From NCBI RefSeq assembly GCF_001182785.1, contig NZ_CP012099.1, forward strand, positions 1,796,501 through 1,860,500: 64,000 nt of DNA. Direction: 5' to 3'. This stretch comes from Bacillus thuringiensis. Its GTDB lineage: Bacteria; Bacillota; Bacilli; Bacillales; Bacillaceae_G. How positions within the stretch are numbered: the stretch's first letter is position 1; each line of letters opens with the position of its first letter. The notes under the pieces are model-generated. The model did no database searches, was not told where the DNA came from, and saw only the letters and a program-made list of their open reading frames with translations. Shown here in pieces: positions 1-9,191 of this stretch. The translations under genes and the position numbers were made by a program.

Positions 1-14
1 AGGGGAAGATTAGA

Positions 15-374
15 ATGGATGATGTAAAGGAAAAAAGAATATATGAAGCACTAATAAAATCGTGGTCAATTGAAACAAGTTCAAAGTGGACAATTGAAAA
101 TCCAGCAAAGGGACAATGTGGTGTTACAGCTCTTGTCGTTCAAGACATATACGGAGGAGAAATTAAAAAGACAAAAGTAAGAGAGGTATGGCACTTTTAT
201 AACTTTATAGATGGGCAGAGATTTGATTTTACAGAGACTCAATTCAATGGGAAATTGAATTATATGGATGAAAAGTCAAATCGGGAAGAAGCATTTGCAG
301 ATACAAATGAAAAGCAATATAACATTTTGAAGGAAAAAATAACGAAAGAATTCAAATTATCTTTTGACTCTTAA
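15..374 (+). CDS. YunG-like conserved protein
   Basis: A small soluble protein of 119 residues without a signal peptide or membrane segment. It resembles the YunG family of Bacillus, whose biochemical role is not established. The most conserved-looking part is the stretch around residues 31-50, with the glycine/cysteine motif GQCGVTALVVQD followed by GGE. The central part is rich in aromatic residues (VWHFYNFIDGQRFDFT). A purine-rich ribosome binding site (AGGGGAAG) at bases 1-8 supports the ATG at 15. The gene opens the window, so its upstream partner is unknown. It is followed by a perfect inverted repeat and then mtaD. Family assignment is by recall of the sequence pattern; function is not claimed. 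Confidence 0.75.
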   Translation: MDDVKEKRIYEALIKSWSIETSSKWTIENPAKGQCGVTALVVQDIYGGEIKKTKVREVWHFYNFIDGQRFDFTETQFNGKLNYMDEKSNREEAFADTNEKQYNILKEKITKEFKLSFDS

Positions 375-375
375 T

Positions 376-413
376 CTTTAATAAGTTACTATAATGGTGG
401 TAACTTATTAAAG
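376..413. repeat. Perfect 14-bp inverted repeat between yunG-like gene and mtaD
   Basis: CTTTAATAAGTTAC (376-389) and its exact complement GTAACTTATTAAAG (400-413) flank a 10-base loop. No T-run follows, so it is not a classical intrinsic terminator. It ends 33 bases before the mtaD start. It could be a weak terminator, an mRNA-stabilising hairpin or an operator for a dimeric regulator. Confidence 0.6.
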
Positions 414-445
414 GGAACTTCATAGAGTTGAAAGGGGAAATACTT

Positions 446-1753
446 TTGAAAACAACTTATGTAAACGCTACAATTGTAACGATGAATGAACAAAATGAAG
501 TGATAGAAAATGGATATATCATTGTAGAGAATGATCAAATTATAGATGTAAAGAGCGGAGAATTCGCTAATGATTTTGAAGTAGATGAAGTAATTGACAT
601 GAAAGGAAAGTGGGTTTTACCAGGGCTTGTAAATACACATACACACGTTGTAATGAGTCTTCTAAGAGGTATTGGAGATGATATGTTATTACAGCCATGG
701 CTTGAGACGAGAATTTGGCCACTGGAAAGTCAATTTACTCCAGAGCTTGCGGTCGCTAGTACGGAATTAGGATTACTTGAAATGGTGAAAAGTGGTACAA
801 CATCATTCTCTGACATGTTTAATCCAATTGGAGTAGATCAAGACGCAATTATGGAAACGGTATCAAGGAGCGGGATGCGAGCTGCTGTTTCAAGAACTTT
901 ATTTAGCTTCGGAACGAAAGACGATGAAAAGAAAGCGATTGAAGAAGCTGAGAAATATGTGAAGCGTTATTATAAAGAAAGTGGCATGTTAACTACGATG
1001 GTTGCACCACATAGTCCATATACATGTAGTACAGAATTGTTAGAAGAGTGTGCTCGTATTGCAGTAGAGAATCAAACAATGGTTCATATCCACCTTTCTG
1101 AAACAGAGCGTGAAGTACGTGATATTGAAGCACAGTACGGAAAACGTCCAGTAGAATATGCAGCGAGCTGCGGATTGTTTAAACGCCCAACAGTTATTGC
1201 ACACGGTGTAGTATTAAATGATGATGAGCGTGCATTTTTAGCAGAACATGACGTTCGAGTAGCTCATAATCCGAATAGTAATTTAAAACTAGGTTCTGGT
1301 ATAGCGAATGTAAAAGCGATGCTAGAAGCCGGAATAAAAGTAGGGATTGCAACAGATAGTGTTGCGTCTAACAATAATTTAGACATGTTTGAAGAACTGC
1401 GTATAGCAACTTTATTGCAAAAAGGTATACACCAAGATGCAACAGCATTACCAGTTGAAACAGCTCTTTCTCTTGCGACAAAAGGAGCTGCGGAAGTAAT
1501 CGGGATGAAACAAACAGGGTCACTAGAAGCTGGTAAGTGTGCTGATTTTATTACGATTGACCCGTCTAATAAGCCGCATTTACAACCAGCGGATGAAGTG
1601 TTATCACACCTTGTATATGCTGCTAGTGGAAAAGATATAAGCGATGTAATTATTAACGGAAAACGTGTCGTTTGGAATGGCGAATGTAAAACGTTAGATG
1701 AAGAGCGTATTATATTTGAAGCAAGTCGTTATAAACGAGGTTTACAAAGATAA
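446..1753 (+). CDS. mtaD: 5-methylthioadenosine/S-adenosylhomocysteine deaminase
   Basis: Metal-dependent amidohydrolase (cytosine deaminase/TRZ-ATZ family) of 435 residues that deaminates methylthioadenosine and S-adenosylhomocysteine, feeding methionine salvage in the cytoplasm. The zinc-binding HxH lies in NTHTHVVMS (His65 and His67). Further metal and catalytic motifs are MVHIHLSETE, VIAHGV and the aspartate in GIATDSVASNN. The C-terminal part carries the small beta-domain strand typical of these hydrolases (GKCADFITID). An in-frame TTG at 428 would add six residues, but AAAGGGGAAA at 431-440 sits correctly before the TTG at 446, which gives the usual family length. A strong hairpin terminator follows at 1761. 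Native codon use. Confidence 0.9.
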   Translation: MKTTYVNATIVTMNEQNEVIENGYIIVENDQIIDVKSGEFANDFEVDEVIDMKGKWVLPGLVNTHTHVVMSLLRGIGDDMLLQPWLETRIWPLESQFTPELAVASTELGLLEMVKSGTTSFSDMFNPIGVDQDAIMETVSRSGMRAAVSRTLFSFGTKDDEKKAIEEAEKYVKRYYKESGMLTTMVAPHSPYTCSTELLEECARIAVENQTMVHIHLSETEREVRDIEAQYGKRPVEYAASCGLFKRPTVIAHGVVLNDDERAFLAEHDVRVAHNPNSNLKLGSGIANVKAMLEAGIKVGIATDSVASNNNLDMFEELRIATLLQKGIHQDATALPVETALSLATKGAAEVIGMKQTGSLEAGKCADFITIDPSNKPHLQPADEVLSHLVYAASGKDISDVIINGKRVVWNGECKTLDEERIIFEASRYKRGLQR

Positions 1754-1760
1754 CTTTTTT

Positions 1761-1790
1761 AGGCTGTGGAGAGAATCTTCTCCACAGCCT
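1761..1790. terminator. Intrinsic terminator between mtaD and the MFS gene
   Basis: A 12-bp stem AGGCTGTGGAGA / TCTCCACAGCCT with a six-base loop, preceded by a T-run that becomes an A-run on the other strand, so it may serve both converging genes. Confidence 0.8.
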
Positions 1791-1902
1791 ATTTCTAATT
1801 TGTAAACCTCACTATATTTTTTAAAACTTTGCAACAGAAGTGATAATGCTAACACTACCCAAAAAATTAGATGTTGACGCTAGTTTTAGAGTACATTGAT
1901 AG

Positions 1903-3123
1903 TTAGGACATGTATTTATTTTTGGTTTTTAATAAACTTATTGTATTATTGTGTATTAAATGAACTATTAAGGAGATTAAAGGTAAAGCAGCTCCAATGA
2001 GTAAAGTTACTTCACTATTAAATTTATAGTAAGTATAACTTCCAATCCATGAACCAAAGGCTCCTCCCAAAAAGAAAATAGTCATATATAATCCATTAAG
2101 TCTGTTTCTTATCTCGGGATTCAAACCAAAGATAATTTTTTGACCTAATAATAAATTTCCTGCTACACCAATATCAATGCAGATACCTGAGATAAGAATT
2201 AAAATTATGCTAAATAGTGAATGATCTTGAACAAAGAATAATAGTACGATCGATAATAGTACGAGTGCCATTGATACATTAGTCATTGTAAAAATATAAC
2301 CTTTATCTGCTATTTTACCAATAGTAGGAGTTAATAAAGCTCCAGCAATTGCAACAAAGCCAAATAATGCAATTTCATTATTTGAAAAATGTAATGGCTC
2401 TGATCTTAATAAAATTGGAATAGCTGTCCAATAAAGGCTAAATGCAGCAAATAAACATGCGTGATAAAAAGCTCTTTGTTGTAAAGGAGAAGTATTTATT
2501 AGTAGCTTTACCATAGAAGTTATTAAATTTGGATATGTCATGTTACTAGTTGAGATAACTTCATAGTTGGGTAAAAATTTTAGAATTAACAGTAATACGG
2601 TAACTAGGGTTATTAATGAAAAAAGAAATACCATTCTCCAGCCAAACCACTCTGTTATTCCGATAGATAATGGGCGAGCAATCATAATCCCAATCAATAA
2701 ACCACTCATCACTTTACCCACATATTTACCTGCCTCTTCAATTGGCACGATTCTCATTGTTAGTGGAACTAACATTTGAGCTGCACAGGCCCCAATGCCA
2801 ATTATAGTTGTTAATAGTAAAAAAATAATTCCGTTTGTCGAAATTAGCGTACCAATTAATGAAAAAATAGTTAGCCCGATAAGAATTCCTATTATTTTCT
2901 TACTTTTCAATAAGTCAGCGATCGGTACGATAAAAAATAACCCCAATCCATACCCAATTTGTGTCAAAGTAGTGAGCAATCCAGATAAATCAGAAGAAAT
3001 GTTCAGATCTTTTGCAATGAATTGTACAATTGGTTGTGCATAATAAATATTTGCAGCAAGTGAACCACAACTAATTGCTAAAATAAATATTAGAAAATTT
3101 GTCTTTTTAGTCAATTTTATCAT
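1903..3123 (-). CDS. MFS efflux transporter
   Basis: Twelve-segment inner-membrane major facilitator protein of 406 residues, of the drug:H+ antiporter type. The N-terminal signature NIYYAQPIVQFIAKDL is typical of the AraJ/YgaY-like branch (COG2814), and a conserved loop motif (IADLLKSKKIIG) follows TM2. The substrate cannot be read from the sequence. It lies 47 bases downstream of a tetR-type gene on the same strand and is probably controlled by it. AAAGGA abuts the ATG at 3123; a TTG three codons later (start at 3114) has better spacing, so the start is uncertain. The pair is very AT-rich and looks like an accessory exporter cassette. Confidence 0.85.
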   Translation of the reverse strand: MIKLTKKTNFLIFILAISCGSLAANIYYAQPIVQFIAKDLNISSDLSGLLTTLTQIGYGLGLFFIVPIADLLKSKKIIGILIGLTIFSLIGTLISTNGIIFLLLTTIIGIGACAAQMLVPLTMRIVPIEEAGKYVGKVMSGLLIGIMIARPLSIGITEWFGWRMVFLFSLITLVTVLLLILKFLPNYEVISTSNMTYPNLITSMVKLLINTSPLQQRAFYHACLFAAFSLYWTAIPILLRSEPLHFSNNEIALFGFVAIAGALLTPTIGKIADKGYIFTMTNVSMALVLLSIVLLFFVQDHSLFSIILILISGICIDIGVAGNLLLGQKIIFGLNPEIRNRLNGLYMTIFFLGGAFGSWIGSYTYYKFNSEVTLLIGAALPLISLIVHLIHNNTISLLKTKNKYMS

Positions 3124-3170
3124 TCCTTTCTTTTTGGAACGTTCATTCCGAAATCATTAAAAAAGAAAGA

Positions 3171-3746
3171 CTATAGGTCTGCAATAGTCTTATCTACTAG
3201 ATGATAGGCTGAATTTTTCTCTTTTTTATATTTAGACATTACATTCAAACTATGATTTAAACTTAATAAAGAATATGCAACTAATTCAGTATCAACCTCT
3301 TGTGAAATTTCTCCTTTCTTTTTTCCTTCTTCGATAACTTGCTTAAATACTTTTTCAAGTTCATTAAAATCATTTATGAGTATTTCTTCTATGGCAGGGT
3401 CAATTTGTCCAATAAGCAGTGAAGAATTAGTTATCATACAACCTTTTGGAATCTCACCTGAATAACATTTTTCAATATGTTGATAAAAAAAGGATTTAAG
3501 TGATGCTTTTGTGTTTATACCACTAAAAAGTAAATTTCTCTTTTGAGAACCATAATTTTTATAATGTTCCAAAACTAGTTTAAATAGTGCATCCTTATCT
3601 CCAAAGCTATCGTAGAGAGTAGATCGACTTATACCCATCGTTTCAATAAGATCTGATATATATGTAGCATCATAACCTTTTTCCCAGAATAAATGCATAG
3701 CTTTATTTAACGCGTGTTCTTTGTTAAAACTAATACTTCTACCCAA
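3171..3746 (-). CDS. TetR/AcrR family regulator of the adjacent MFS exporter
   Basis: A repressor of 191 residues with an N-terminal TetR helix-turn-helix (about residues 10-55; FWEKGYDATYISDLIETMGISRS then TLYDSFGDKDALF) and a C-terminal ligand/dimerisation domain with the sequence PKGCMITNSS common in this subgroup. The start is the TTG at 3746, seven bases from a strong GGAGGTG. It precedes the MFS gene on the same strand, so an autoregulated repressor-transporter operon is the natural reading. Similar GGAAC/GTTCC elements occur in the intergenic gap (3136-3149, GGAACGTTCATTCC) and upstream of this gene (3782-3792), and may be its operators; this is inference. Confidence 0.85.
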   Translation of the reverse strand: MGRSISFNKEHALNKAMHLFWEKGYDATYISDLIETMGISRSTLYDSFGDKDALFKLVLEHYKNYGSQKRNLLFSGINTKASLKSFFYQHIEKCYSGEIPKGCMITNSSLLIGQIDPAIEEILINDFNELEKVFKQVIEEGKKKGEISQEVDTELVAYSLLSLNHSLNVMSKYKKEKNSAYHLVDKTIADL

Positions 3747-3998
3747 TTTATAACACCTCCATTCATGTAACTTAGTATAAATATTCCGGAACGATAAGTC
3801 CAGAATATTCGTCTTAATTTCCGAAAGTTTCGTAAAATATCCGTAAATGTTAATTTGGTATTGTGGTATTTAGATGCTATAAAATAGAAAGTATGTATTG
3901 AAACGACAATTAAATTCGATTTTATTGAGGAAAAGTTAAGCTCCTATTAGTTTATATGTTTTTTTCGTTAAAAATCGAAAAGATTCCAAGGTAATCCA

Positions 3999-4024
3999 TA
4001 TCCTTTTAAAAGGATAGTTTTTTT
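3999..4024 (+). other. Palindrome with T-run in the 380-base gap upstream of the oligopeptide-binding gene
   Basis: A 16-base palindrome ATCCTTTTAAAAGGAT (4000-4015) is followed by a T-run. The stem is short, so it is only a weak terminator candidate. The rest of 3747-4126 contains no credible gene. Confidence 0.35.
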
Positions 4025-4075
4025 CTTGAACGAATAAATATTCAAAAGAATGTCGCGTCTTTCTGTTAGTATTTC

Positions 4076-4084
4076 TGCTATAAT
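4076..4084 (+). promoter_or_regulatory. Extended -10 promoter of the oligopeptide-binding lipoprotein gene
   Basis: TGCTATAAT is a perfect extended -10 element (TGN-TATAAT), 43 bases before the ATG. No good -35 hexamer is present at 17 bp, which is usual for extended -10 promoters. Confidence 0.55.
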
Positions 4085-4126
4085 ATATTACGCTTTATAA
4101 TATTTTATATTTAAGGAGAACAACTC

Positions 4127-5755
4127 ATGAAGCGAAAAAAGAGTCATTTAATGGTAATGGCACTTGTTACATCTTTATTATTAACAGCTTGTAATAATAA
4201 AGCGGATAAAAGTGACACAGAGGTTAAAAAACAAGTGTTAAATGTAACAGTATCAGAAGAAATTCCTTCTCTGGACACTGTGAAAACAACAGATGGTACA
4301 TCAGCACACATTATGCAGAATATATTTGAAGGGTTATATGTATTAAACGATCAAGATCAGCCTACTCCAGCCATAGCAAAATCGTTTAAAAGAAGTGAAG
4401 ATGGTAAGAAATATACATTTGACTTGCGTAAAGATGCAAAATGGTCAAATGGGGATAATGTAACAGCAAATGATTTTATATTTGCTTGGAAACGTGCAAT
4501 TAACCCTGAAACAGCCTCTCAATATGCGTCCATGCTCTTTTATGTAAAAAATGCGAAAGAGATCAATAAGGGAACAATGCCTCTTGATGCACTTGGGGTT
4601 AAAGCGATAAATAATTATACGTTAGAAGTTGAACTCGAACAGTCAATTCCGTATTTTTTACAGTTGTTAGCACTACCTATATACTTACCACAGCATGAAT
4701 CATTTTTGAAAGAACAAGGAAACAATTATGCATTGGAACCTAGTAATCTCATATATAACGGTCCATTTGTATTAGAAAAATGGAAGCATGAACAAGAGTT
4801 TCAATTAAAGAAGAATGCTACATATTGGGATCGAAAGAAAGTGAAATTAGACGAAATAAACTTTCATATCGTAAAGGATACAATGACAGCTGTAAATTTA
4901 TATGAAGCCGGAGATTTAGATCGAGTACCTATTAATTCGCAAGTTGTAGACAAGTATAAAGGGAATAAGGAATTACATATGTCGAGTGATCCTGGAATTG
5001 CTATGCTTCGTTTTAATGAAAAAAATAACGCGTTAGCAAATAAAAAGGTGCGTCAATCTATTTCATTAGCGTTAAATAAAGATGATTTCGTTGCTCACTT
5101 TATTAATAACGGAGCAAAACCTGCAAGTGGACTTGTACCAGTTGGTCATGTAAATGAAGTGACTGGTAAAGATTTTAGAAAAGAAAATGGAGATATTTCC
5201 TCATATGATTTGCAAAATGCGAAAAAACTTTGGGAAGAAGCGAAAAAAGAGCTTGGGGTAGAACAAGTAAACCTAGGGTTCTTAACGTTCGAACAAGATA
5301 ACGCAATACGTATGGCAGAATATATAAAAGGTGATTTAGAGAAGAATTTGCAAGGGTTAACGATACAAATTAAACAACAGCCATTTAAGCAAAAATTACA
5401 GTTAGAACAAATAGGTGATTACGATATAACTATGGCAAATTGGGGACCTGACTATAAAGACCCAATTAGTTATTTAGAGTTATTTACGACAGGGAATCCG
5501 AATAATAAAATGAATTATTCTAATGTTCGTTACGATGAATTAATAAAGAAAGCGAAAACGGATTTTGTACTAGATACGGAAAAACGATGGGAAGCGTTGC
5601 GAGAAGCCGAGCAGGTATTATTAGAAGATGCTGCGGTGGCGCCGCTTTATCATATTGGCTCAGCATATGTACAAAAGGATTATGTAAAAGGAATTGAAAA
5701 GCATCAATTTGGTGGTATTTATACTTATAAGAATGCTTATATTGCTAATGAATAA
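4127..5755 (+). CDS. Oligopeptide ABC transporter substrate-binding lipoprotein (OppA-like)
   Basis: Extracellular, membrane-anchored peptide-binding protein of 542 residues (SBP_bac_5 family). A lipoprotein signal ends at LLLTAC with Cys22 as the lipidated residue. The body has the usual landmarks: EEIPSLDTVKTTDG near the start, YTFDLRKDAKWSNGDNVTANDFIFAWKRAI, YNGPFVLEKWKH, and the C-terminal MANWGPDYKDPISYLE. It binds di- to oligopeptides for import. No permease or ATPase genes lie beside it, so it must act as an orphan receptor with a system encoded elsewhere; such orphan OppA paralogues are common in this group. AAGGAG precedes the ATG. A strong terminator follows. Confidence 0.9.
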   Translation: MKRKKSHLMVMALVTSLLLTACNNKADKSDTEVKKQVLNVTVSEEIPSLDTVKTTDGTSAHIMQNIFEGLYVLNDQDQPTPAIAKSFKRSEDGKKYTFDLRKDAKWSNGDNVTANDFIFAWKRAINPETASQYASMLFYVKNAKEINKGTMPLDALGVKAINNYTLEVELEQSIPYFLQLLALPIYLPQHESFLKEQGNNYALEPSNLIYNGPFVLEKWKHEQEFQLKKNATYWDRKKVKLDEINFHIVKDTMTAVNLYEAGDLDRVPINSQVVDKYKGNKELHMSSDPGIAMLRFNEKNNALANKKVRQSISLALNKDDFVAHFINNGAKPASGLVPVGHVNEVTGKDFRKENGDISSYDLQNAKKLWEEAKKELGVEQVNLGFLTFEQDNAIRMAEYIKGDLEKNLQGLTIQIKQQPFKQKLQLEQIGDYDITMANWGPDYKDPISYLELFTTGNPNNKMNYSNVRYDELIKKAKTDFVLDTEKRWEALREAEQVLLEDAAVAPLYHIGSAYVQKDYVKGIEKHQFGGIYTYKNAYIANE

Positions 5756-5759
5756 ATAC

Positions 5760-5791
5760 AAAAAACCTTACTTTTTAAAAGTAAGGTTTTT
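5760..5791. terminator. Bidirectional intrinsic terminator
   Basis: AAAAACCTTACTTTT and its complement separated by a short loop, with A-run and T-run flanks, between the converging binding-protein and acetyltransferase genes. Confidence 0.85.
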
Positions 5792-5806
5792 TACACATAA
5801 ATTCTA

Positions 5807-6337
5807 TTAAACTGATTTTAATAAAGCGTAAAAATTCGTATCATATGGGATATCATCTTGATACATATAATTTTTTAGAACGCCTTCTTTTTCAAAACCT
5901 AATTTTAATAGTACTTTATTGGAAGCTTCATTTTCAAGAAATACAATTGCTCCAATCCGCTTTAAATGAATCGTATGGAAACCGTATGATATAACCTCAG
6001 AAACAGCTTCAGTCGCATATCCTTTTCCCCAGTGTTCAGGCAAAAAGGCATAACTTATATTGGCTCGTTTATGCTCAGAAGACCAATCGTGAAAACCAAT
6101 GGTACCGATGAGTTCTTTCTTGTCTTTTAATTCGATCCCCCATTTTATACCGCTTCTTGCATTGTAACTCAACTTAAAGTTATGAATGATTTGTTTCACT
6201 TGATCAACATCTTGTAACGGTTTTTGACCATAATAGCGCAGTACATTAGTATTAGAAAAGCATTGTAGTATACGTGGTGCATCTTCTTCGGTAAGTTCTC
6301 TTAAAATAAGTCTTTCAGTTTTTAATAAAGGAAACAT
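5807..6337 (-). CDS. GNAT family N-acetyltransferase (RimJ/RimL-like)
   Basis: A cytoplasmic acetyl-CoA-dependent acetyltransferase of 176 residues, of the type that acetylates ribosomal-protein N termini or small amines. The N-terminal LLKTERLILRELTEEDAPRI is characteristic of the RimJ/RimL branch, and the acetyl-CoA-binding loop is PEHWGKGYATEAV. The C-terminal NEASNKVLLKLGFEKEG is the conserved alpha4-beta6-7 motif. A GTG at 6355 would add six residues, but AAAAGGAG lies just downstream of it and is correctly spaced for the ATG at 6337. Substrate unknown. Confidence 0.85.
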   Translation of the reverse strand: MFPLLKTERLILRELTEEDAPRILQCFSNTNVLRYYGQKPLQDVDQVKQIIHNFKLSYNARSGIKWGIELKDKKELIGTIGFHDWSSEHKRANISYAFLPEHWGKGYATEAVSEVISYGFHTIHLKRIGAIVFLENEASNKVLLKLGFEKEGVLKNYMYQDDIPYDTNFYALLKSV

Positions 6338-6481
6338 ATTTTCGCTCCTTTTCACATGAAAATAGAATGTATTTGTTATTATATAATTTAATCTGAAAAT
6401 AAAGATTATTCAAGGTGTAATGGTAGATTTGATTTATGATAAACTTAGATGTGGAATATATTTCAAAAAAGAGGTTTGGAA

Positions 6482-7180
6482 ATGGAAAAAAATTCGATAT
6501 TAATTGTAGATGACGATAAAGATATTATTCAATTTATTAATGTGAATTTAAAACAAGAAGGTTTTAAAGTTTTTAGTGCTCATAACGGAGAAGAGGCTTT
6601 AGAAATAATAAATAATAACAGTATTCAACTTGCTATTTTGGATATTATGATGCCTCAAATGGATGGTATAGAACTTTGTAGAAGGATTAGAGAGAAACAT
6701 AGTTTACCAATTATGTTTTTAAGCGCGAAATCATCGGATGTAGATAAGGTAATTGGATTTAGTACTGGGGCAGATGATTATATTGTGAAGCCGTTCAGTA
6801 CAATTGAATTTATAGCAAGAGTGAAAGCCCAATTAAGAAGGTATACATATTTCAATCAAAATGCTCCCCAAGTAATGGAAAAGAAAATAAACATTAGAGG
6901 TTTAGAAATAGATGAAGTGTCGAGAACAGTAATGTTATATGGAGAAACAATGAATCTTACGAAAACTGAATATGAAATTTTACACTTAATGGCAGTTGCA
7001 AGGAACCGTGTGTTCACGATTGAAGAAATATATGAGAGCGTTTGGAACGAAAGAGCCTATGAAAGTAATAATACAGTAATGGTTCATATTGCAAGATTGA
7101 GAAATAAAATTGAAGAGAATCCAAAAGAACCGAAGTTTATACAAAATGTTTGGGGAGTCGGATATAAAATTGAAGATTAG
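6482..7180 (+). CDS. OmpR/PhoB-family response regulator
   Basis: DNA-binding regulator of 232 residues. The receiver domain (about 1-120) has the acidic pocket DDD at residues 10-12, the phosphoacceptor Asp54 in AILDIMMPQMDG, the conserved Ser/Lys region (LSAKS; KPFS). The C-terminal winged helix (about 130-232) ends with HIARLRNKIEENPKEPKFIQNVWGVGYKIE. An upstream in-frame ATG at 6449 lacks a ribosome binding site, whereas GAGG at 6471 supports the ATG at 6482. It overlaps the following kinase gene by 11 bases, so the pair is translationally coupled. The branch is VanR-like in sequence style. Confidence 0.88.
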   Translation: MEKNSILIVDDDKDIIQFINVNLKQEGFKVFSAHNGEEALEIINNNSIQLAILDIMMPQMDGIELCRRIREKHSLPIMFLSAKSSDVDKVIGFSTGADDYIVKPFSTIEFIARVKAQLRRYTYFNQNAPQVMEKKINIRGLEIDEVSRTVMLYGETMNLTKTEYEILHLMAVARNRVFTIEEIYESVWNERAYESNNTVMVHIARLRNKIEENPKEPKFIQNVWGVGYKIED

Positions 7181-8246
7181 ATTTTTACAGGGTATTAGGG
7201 CGAAATTTTTTATTGCTTTCATATGTAGCATCTTGTTAGCGACTGTAAGTATAATAGTGTTTCAAATTTTGGCTGGAAATATATATAGTCAGGTTAATGT
7301 TTTAGAGGAAAAATATTCATTTTTATATTTTATAGTTTTTTTGATTTTTACTACAACATACTTTGCGTTAATGACAAAAACGCTGATGAAAAGGTTGTCT
7401 CAAATTAACAAGAACGTGAAGGAAATAAGTGACGGTAATTTTGAAATACATATACCTATTTCGAAAAGCGATGAGATTGGTGAACTAGCGGCAAATGTTA
7501 ATAGAATGGCGAAAAGCTTAAAAGAGTCTATTGAGAATGAAAAAAAATCACAGGAAATGAAAAATGAAATGATTAGTAATATTTCTCATGACTTACGAAC
7601 GCCAGTAACATCTTTAATCGGTTATGCGGACCTGTTAGGAAATAAACTCCATTCGAATGGAGAAGAATGTGAACAGTATGTAAGTATATTAAAGCGAAAA
7701 AGTTATGAATTAAAACATCAAGTAGATGATTTATTAGAATACTGTCAAATAAATTATAGAGAGATTGAATTACATAAAGATGAAGTAGATATGAAAGCAT
7801 TAATTGAACAAATCATGATTGACTTTGTACCACAATTAGATGATGCCAATATGAACTTTTATATTAAAAATGATGAAGTGCTACATGTAGAAGTTGATGT
7901 GACACTTATAGTGAGACTATTTGAAAATATAATAGGCAATAGTATTATGTACGGGAGAGATGGAAAGGAAATTGCAATTGAAATTTTCAATAAAACAATG
8001 AATGTTGAAGTAGAAATTAAAAATTTTGGACAATGCATTCCGAAAGAGGACCTTCCTTACATTTTTGAGAAGTTTTATCGTAGTGAAAAATCACGTAGTT
8101 CTCATACGGGCGGGAAAGGAATAGGACTTGCAATTTCAAAAAGTATAGCCGAGCTCCATCAAGGGGATATCACTGTACGTAGTAACGATAAAGAAACAGT
8201 TTTTACTGTGAAATTACCGCAGTATAAAAAAGTAAGAAAGTCGTAA
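7170..8246 (+). CDS. Sensor histidine kinase, partner of the upstream regulator
   Basis: Membrane sensor kinase of about 358 residues: TM1 (about 10-36), a very short outer loop, TM2 (about 50-68), HAMP (about 69-120), DHp domain with the phosphorylated His140 in MISNISHDLRTPVTSL, and an ATPase domain with the N-box around IIGNSIMYG and the G2 box GGKGIGLAIS. The G1 box reads KNFGQCIP, lacking the usual aspartate of DxGxG; some VanS-like kinases share this. The extracellular loop of about 13 residues suggests sensing within or near the membrane. The start is probably the TTG at 7170; an ATG at 7146 is an alternative. An M23 peptidase gene follows, pointing to cell-envelope stress. Confidence 0.85.
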   Translation: MKIRFLQGIRAKFFIAFICSILLATVSIIVFQILAGNIYSQVNVLEEKYSFLYFIVFLIFTTTYFALMTKTLMKRLSQINKNVKEISDGNFEIHIPISKSDEIGELAANVNRMAKSLKESIENEKKSQEMKNEMISNISHDLRTPVTSLIGYADLLGNKLHSNGEECEQYVSILKRKSYELKHQVDDLLEYCQINYREIELHKDEVDMKALIEQIMIDFVPQLDDANMNFYIKNDEVLHVEVDVTLIVRLFENIIGNSIMYGRDGKEIAIEIFNKTMNVEVEIKNFGQCIPKEDLPYIFEKFYRSEKSRSSHTGGKGIGLAISKSIAELHQGDITVRSNDKETVFTVKLPQYKKVRKS

Positions 8247-8317
8247 GTATTTCTTTCATATGCTGTAATTTTTACTTTGTATCATTGAGGAAAAGGATAT
8301 GAGAGTAGGGATGCGAC

Positions 8318-9178
8318 ATGTGGAAGAAATTTTTATTAGTAATTATAGTTTCTTTTTTAATTATAAGTTGGATCTTAGTTTATGTAGCTAATGATGTTAC
8401 ATCAGTTTTTGTTTGGTGGAGTATACAGGCTTTTAGTTTTATTTCAGTTTTCCTCTTGATAGGATCAGTAATAATATTTTTTTTGAAAGGCATTTTTAGA
8501 AAGCGGATAGATAGAACGCTATTTTTAATCATTCTGTTTTCTATCATTGGAGCTTGGCCTGTCGGTTGGTTTGCTAATATAGGTAGAATTGCTTACTCAG
8601 CAGATATACAATCTATGAGTCCTAAAGCAGTAGTTCGTTTTCCTTTGAATGAACGAGCATTAATAGGTTGGGGTGGTGATCGGTTAGAAACGAACTATCA
8701 CGTTATAAAACCAAATGAAAGGTGGGCATATGATATTCTCATTCCACCTGCTGAAGTGAAAAGTAGTAAGTTAGAGGATTACGGAATATATGGAGCGAAA
8801 GTAATGGCACCAGCTTCTGGGACGGTTGTATCAATTAATAATAATGAACAAGATTTAGTTCCGGGATCGGATAATTTTCAGTCAATGGCTGGGAATCATA
8901 TTTATTTACGACTAGATGAAACAGGCACATTTTTAATTCTTGCCCATTTAAAGAAAGGATCAATTAATGTGAGAGAAGGACAACGTGTAAATGAAGGAGA
9001 GTTTCTTGCTCAAGTCGGTAACTCAGGAAGTTCAAGTGAGCCGCATTTACATATTCATCATCAAAGGCAAGATCCGTCCAAGGTAAGTATGTTTTTTGCG
9101 GAAGGATTGCCACTTTACTTTCGAACTGAAAATGGTTTCATGATGCCGGAAAAAGGAGAATATATAAAAGGGAATTAG
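8318..9178 (+). CDS. M23 family metallopeptidase with N-terminal membrane segments
   Basis: A membrane-anchored LytM-type zinc peptidase of 286 residues. The N-terminal third is hydrophobic with about three membrane segments (5-26, 32-54, 65-85). The peptidase domain carries the zinc ligands His128 and Asp139 (NYHVIKPNERWAYD) and the terminal HxH motif HLHIHH (His243, His245, His247). M23 enzymes cut peptidoglycan cross-bridges or act as scaffolds; here the ligands look intact. It lies 71 bases after the kinase and 13 bases before an alpha/beta hydrolase, so the four genes probably form one unit related to cell-wall sensing. No direct evidence of substrate. Confidence 0.82.
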   Translation: MWKKFLLVIIVSFLIISWILVYVANDVTSVFVWWSIQAFSFISVFLLIGSVIIFFLKGIFRKRIDRTLFLIILFSIIGAWPVGWFANIGRIAYSADIQSMSPKAVVRFPLNERALIGWGGDRLETNYHVIKPNERWAYDILIPPAEVKSSKLEDYGIYGAKVMAPASGTVVSINNNEQDLVPGSDNFQSMAGNHIYLRLDETGTFLILAHLKKGSINVREGQRVNEGEFLAQVGNSGSSSEPHLHIHHQRQDPSKVSMFFAEGLPLYFRTENGFMMPEKGEYIKGN

Positions 9179-9191
9179 GGGGGAAGCGCTA

